Source: Lachnospiraceae bacterium (GTDB lineage: Bacteria; Bacillota; Clostridia; Lachnospirales; Lachnospiraceae). Taken from it: a stretch of 64,000 nt of DNA. A program made the translations under genes and the position numbers. The stretch spans positions 144,702-208,701 of the forward strand of contig CAJTCY010000001.1 in NCBI GenBank assembly GCA_910575075.1. Direction: 5' to 3'. Shown here one piece after another: positions 62,286-64,000 of the stretch. Under the pieces are notes generated by a model that was not told the DNA's origin, made no database searches, and worked only from the letters and a program-made list of their open reading frames with translations. How positions within the stretch are numbered: the first letter of the stretch is position 1; every line of letters starts with the position of its first letter.

Positions 62286-64000
62286 ATGGCATTTAGGAGA
62301 AAAAGAATTTTCAGTCTGGCTTTGGCAGTTATTTTGACAGCATCTTTCCCTACTGTGAAAGATACCGTTTTTGCCGCAGAAGTACAATATGCGGCAGATT
62401 CAAAACCAATTTTGCCGGATGATTTTGGCCAGCCATTAGAGGATAGTAACGGCGTGGCTTGCACAGATTTGGCAAATAAGGTTCAGTTGTCGGGATTCGG
62501 GGCAGCTATTGAAGTTGGCACGCAATGGAATAATGAGAACAAAGGTCATGCGGTTATTGAAAATGCGGCGGATTTATTTCAGAAAACGGCTTTTACAGTA
62601 CTTATGGATGTGAAACAGCAGTTTGATGTTCCGGACAGGGATGCTGATAAAACAGATCAGCGGGTTGCTCTGACTATTGGAAATGAAACCAATAGCATTC
62701 ATCTTTTGACTTACTCTGGCAAGCTGGGATTTGGAGGCAATACCGGAGGGATCAGTACGAATATGACAGAGCTGTCTGGCGTAAATAAGGATGGCTGGAA
62801 TGCAGTTGCTATGACTTATGAAGAGACAGGCGCAGGCAATGGGCATATTATTGTTTATATCAATGGTGCCAAAGCTGCTGAAGTGGCAGATATCGGTTTT
62901 AAGCTCAGCACTTTGGATCATATGTCAGCCATGCTGGCACGTACTTATGGAACCAATTATCTGCAGCAGGGATGTTATGATAATCTTGTGGTGGGGAATA
63001 CCGTGCTGGATGAGTCAGCGGCAATTGCTGAGACGGCATACCGCAGACAGGAGAAGGAGAGCATACCAGATTACACAGTGGCTGTAAAGGGGAGCGACGT
63101 GGAGCTTGCGGCCGCAAATACGAATGGACTGACCTATAAAGGTTTTGGCATGCTCAACGGCAACAGTACCAGCAATCTTCTTTTAGATTATAAGTCTAAG
63201 AGCCCAGATAAATATGAAGAAATGATGCAGTATCTTTTTGGCGGGGAATATCCGCTGTTTACTCATATTAAGATGGAAATGGGAAATGACGGCAACAATT
63301 CCACTGGGGCAGAAGCGTGCACGATGCGCTATGAAGAGGAAGAGGCAGATGCTTCCCGTTCACCAGGGTTTGTTATGGCTGCAGATGCCAAGAAGATTAA
63401 TCCCCATGTTAAAATCAGTATCCTGCGCTGGGAGATGCCGAAGTGGGTGTCTGATAAATGGAATAAGAATACAGATAATCAGGGATATGAAGCTGTGTAT
63501 AAATGGTATAAGGAGACTGTTTTTGACGCCTATGAAAAATATCATTATATGGTGGATTTTATCAATCCGGACAAAAATGAAACCGGAAACCCTGACACAG
63601 CTTTTATTAAGTGGTTTTCCAACCGGATCAAGAATGAGACACAGTTTCCGTCTTACATCGATGCAGAAGCGCAGGCAAAATACAAAAATATCCGTATTAT
63701 CGCCTCAGATGAAAATAAAGGGCTGAAAATCGTACCTGCCATGCGGGAAGACGCAGAACTATATAATGCAGTTGATATCATTGGCTTTCATTACCGCACC
63801 AATGCTACGGATGACTACGTAAAAATGGCGGATGAAGATGATAAGGAAGTCTGGTACAGTGAAGGATGCGCAACTTTTGGCTATTCAGAACTTCACGAAA
63901 ATAAGACGGTTGAATATGGTGCGCATACCATTGGCGGTTATCAGAGTCCGCTTGCTTTGATGGACAGTTTTATCACAGCTTTCGATTCCTCGCGCCGCAC
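62286..64000 (+). CDS. Secreted GH59-like galactocerebrosidase, 5' part
   Basis: The first 571 codons of a large exported glycosidase; the frame is open at the window end. Residues 1-31 are a signal peptide (cleavage probable after VFAA). Residues ~35-250 form a laminin-G/concanavalin-like domain (YINGAKAAEV, CYDNLVVGN). The catalytic domain starts near 275: GFGMLNGNSTSNLLLDY, HIKMEMGNDGNNSTGAEAC and SILRWEMPKWV match human GALC-type enzymes. Likely catalytic pair: E432 in NPDKNE and E526 in VWYSEG. It probably cleaves beta-galactosyl lipids or glycans. GAGGAGG precedes the ATG. Confidence 0.87.
   Translation, partial: MAFRRKRIFSLALAVILTASFPTVKDTVFAAEVQYAADSKPILPDDFGQPLEDSNGVACTDLANKVQLSGFGAAIEVGTQWNNENKGHAVIENAADLFQKTAFTVLMDVKQQFDVPDRDADKTDQRVALTIGNETNSIHLLTYSGKLGFGGNTGGISTNMTELSGVNKDGWNAVAMTYEETGAGNGHIIVYINGAKAAEVADIGFKLSTLDHMSAMLARTYGTNYLQQGCYDNLVVGNTVLDESAAIAETAYRRQEKESIPDYTVAVKGSDVELAAANTNGLTYKGFGMLNGNSTSNLLLDYKSKSPDKYEEMMQYLFGGEYPLFTHIKMEMGNDGNNSTGAEACTMRYEEEEADASRSPGFVMAADAKKINPHVKISILRWEMPKWVSDKWNKNTDNQGYEAVYKWYKETVFDAYEKYHYMVDFINPDKNETGNPDTAFIKWFSNRIKNETQFPSYIDAEAQAKYKNIRIIASDENKGLKIVPAMREDAELYNAVDIIGFHYRTNATDDYVKMADEDDKEVWYSEGCATFGYSELHENKTVEYGAHTIGGYQSPLALMDSFITAFDSSRR

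Noticed and set aside
1-64000. CRISPR arrays, tRNA and rRNA genes, prophage or integrase
   Set aside because: No regularly spaced direct repeats, no tRNA T-loop or acceptor pattern, and no rRNA or integrase sequence was seen by reading.

Overview
The window is chromosomal DNA from a low-to-mid GC anaerobic Firmicute, almost certainly a Lachnospiraceae gut bacterium of the Blautia/Mediterraneibacter/Dorea type. This rests on gene content and style: AGGAGG ribosome-binding sites with some TTG starts, an ATP synthase of the V/A type, Rex, a eukaryote-like NADP isocitrate dehydrogenase, a high-cysteine 'chorion-like' small protein, and a secreted GH59 glycosidase. The genus cannot be fixed from the sequence alone. 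No tRNA, rRNA, CRISPR array or intact insertion sequence was seen.

Layout. 1-2.8 kb: end of queA, then a WYL regulator with two GyrI/Cass2-like small-molecule proteins (a likely xenobiotic or cyclopropanoid detoxification cluster). 3.0-5.0 kb: an ibrA-ibrB pair (PAPS-reductase-like/DUF3440 plus ParB-like). 5.3-7.7 kb (minus): aroA and tyrA. 7.9-12.3 kb: a divergent EF-G paralogue and a chemoreceptor. 12.4-14.7 kb (minus): a Cu/Zn-SOD-like protein and a secreted PIG-L deacetylase with three Ig-like domains. 15.0-17.4 kb: leuS. 17.6-20.6 kb: an AT-rich cargo block with a small helical protein, an FRG-domain protein and a DUF262/DUF1524 (GmrSD-like) nuclease, a candidate phage-defence unit. 20.8-22.2 kb: small conserved proteins. 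22.3-36.1 kb: a large operon with a pseudo-receiver protein, the complete V/A-ATPase (H-C-I-K-F-E-A-B-D), then MoxR, DUF58 and transglutaminase. 36.4-40.2 kb: GntR regulator, icd and an ABC-F ATPase.

40.2-54.9 kb is an accessory region: a two-component system with an FtsX-type ABC transporter, a small membrane-anchored protein, a BlaI/M56 pair with an unusual sensor end followed by two unrecognised proteins, a decayed iron-siderophore ABC system (truncated permease, ATPase with an in-frame stop), a small hydrolase, a 288-bp fold-back element, and a BceAB-like transporter. A 50-bp duplicated gene tail and two MITE-like elements show past rearrangement. 55.0-62.1 kb returns to core genes: rex, a coiled-coil protein, NAD(P)HX repair enzyme, alr, mazF, a CNNM/CorC-type membrane protein and yebC. 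62.3-64 kb holds the 5' part of a secreted GH59 galactocerebrosidase-like enzyme that runs off the end.

Three intergenic imperfect palindromes (about 5.04-5.21, 36.18-36.36 and 61.07-61.20 kb) are copies of one dispersed repeat family. The best candidates for something undescribed are the FRG plus DUF262 block, the BlaI/M56 plus two-protein cluster, the pseudo-receiver heading the V-ATPase operon, and this repeat family.
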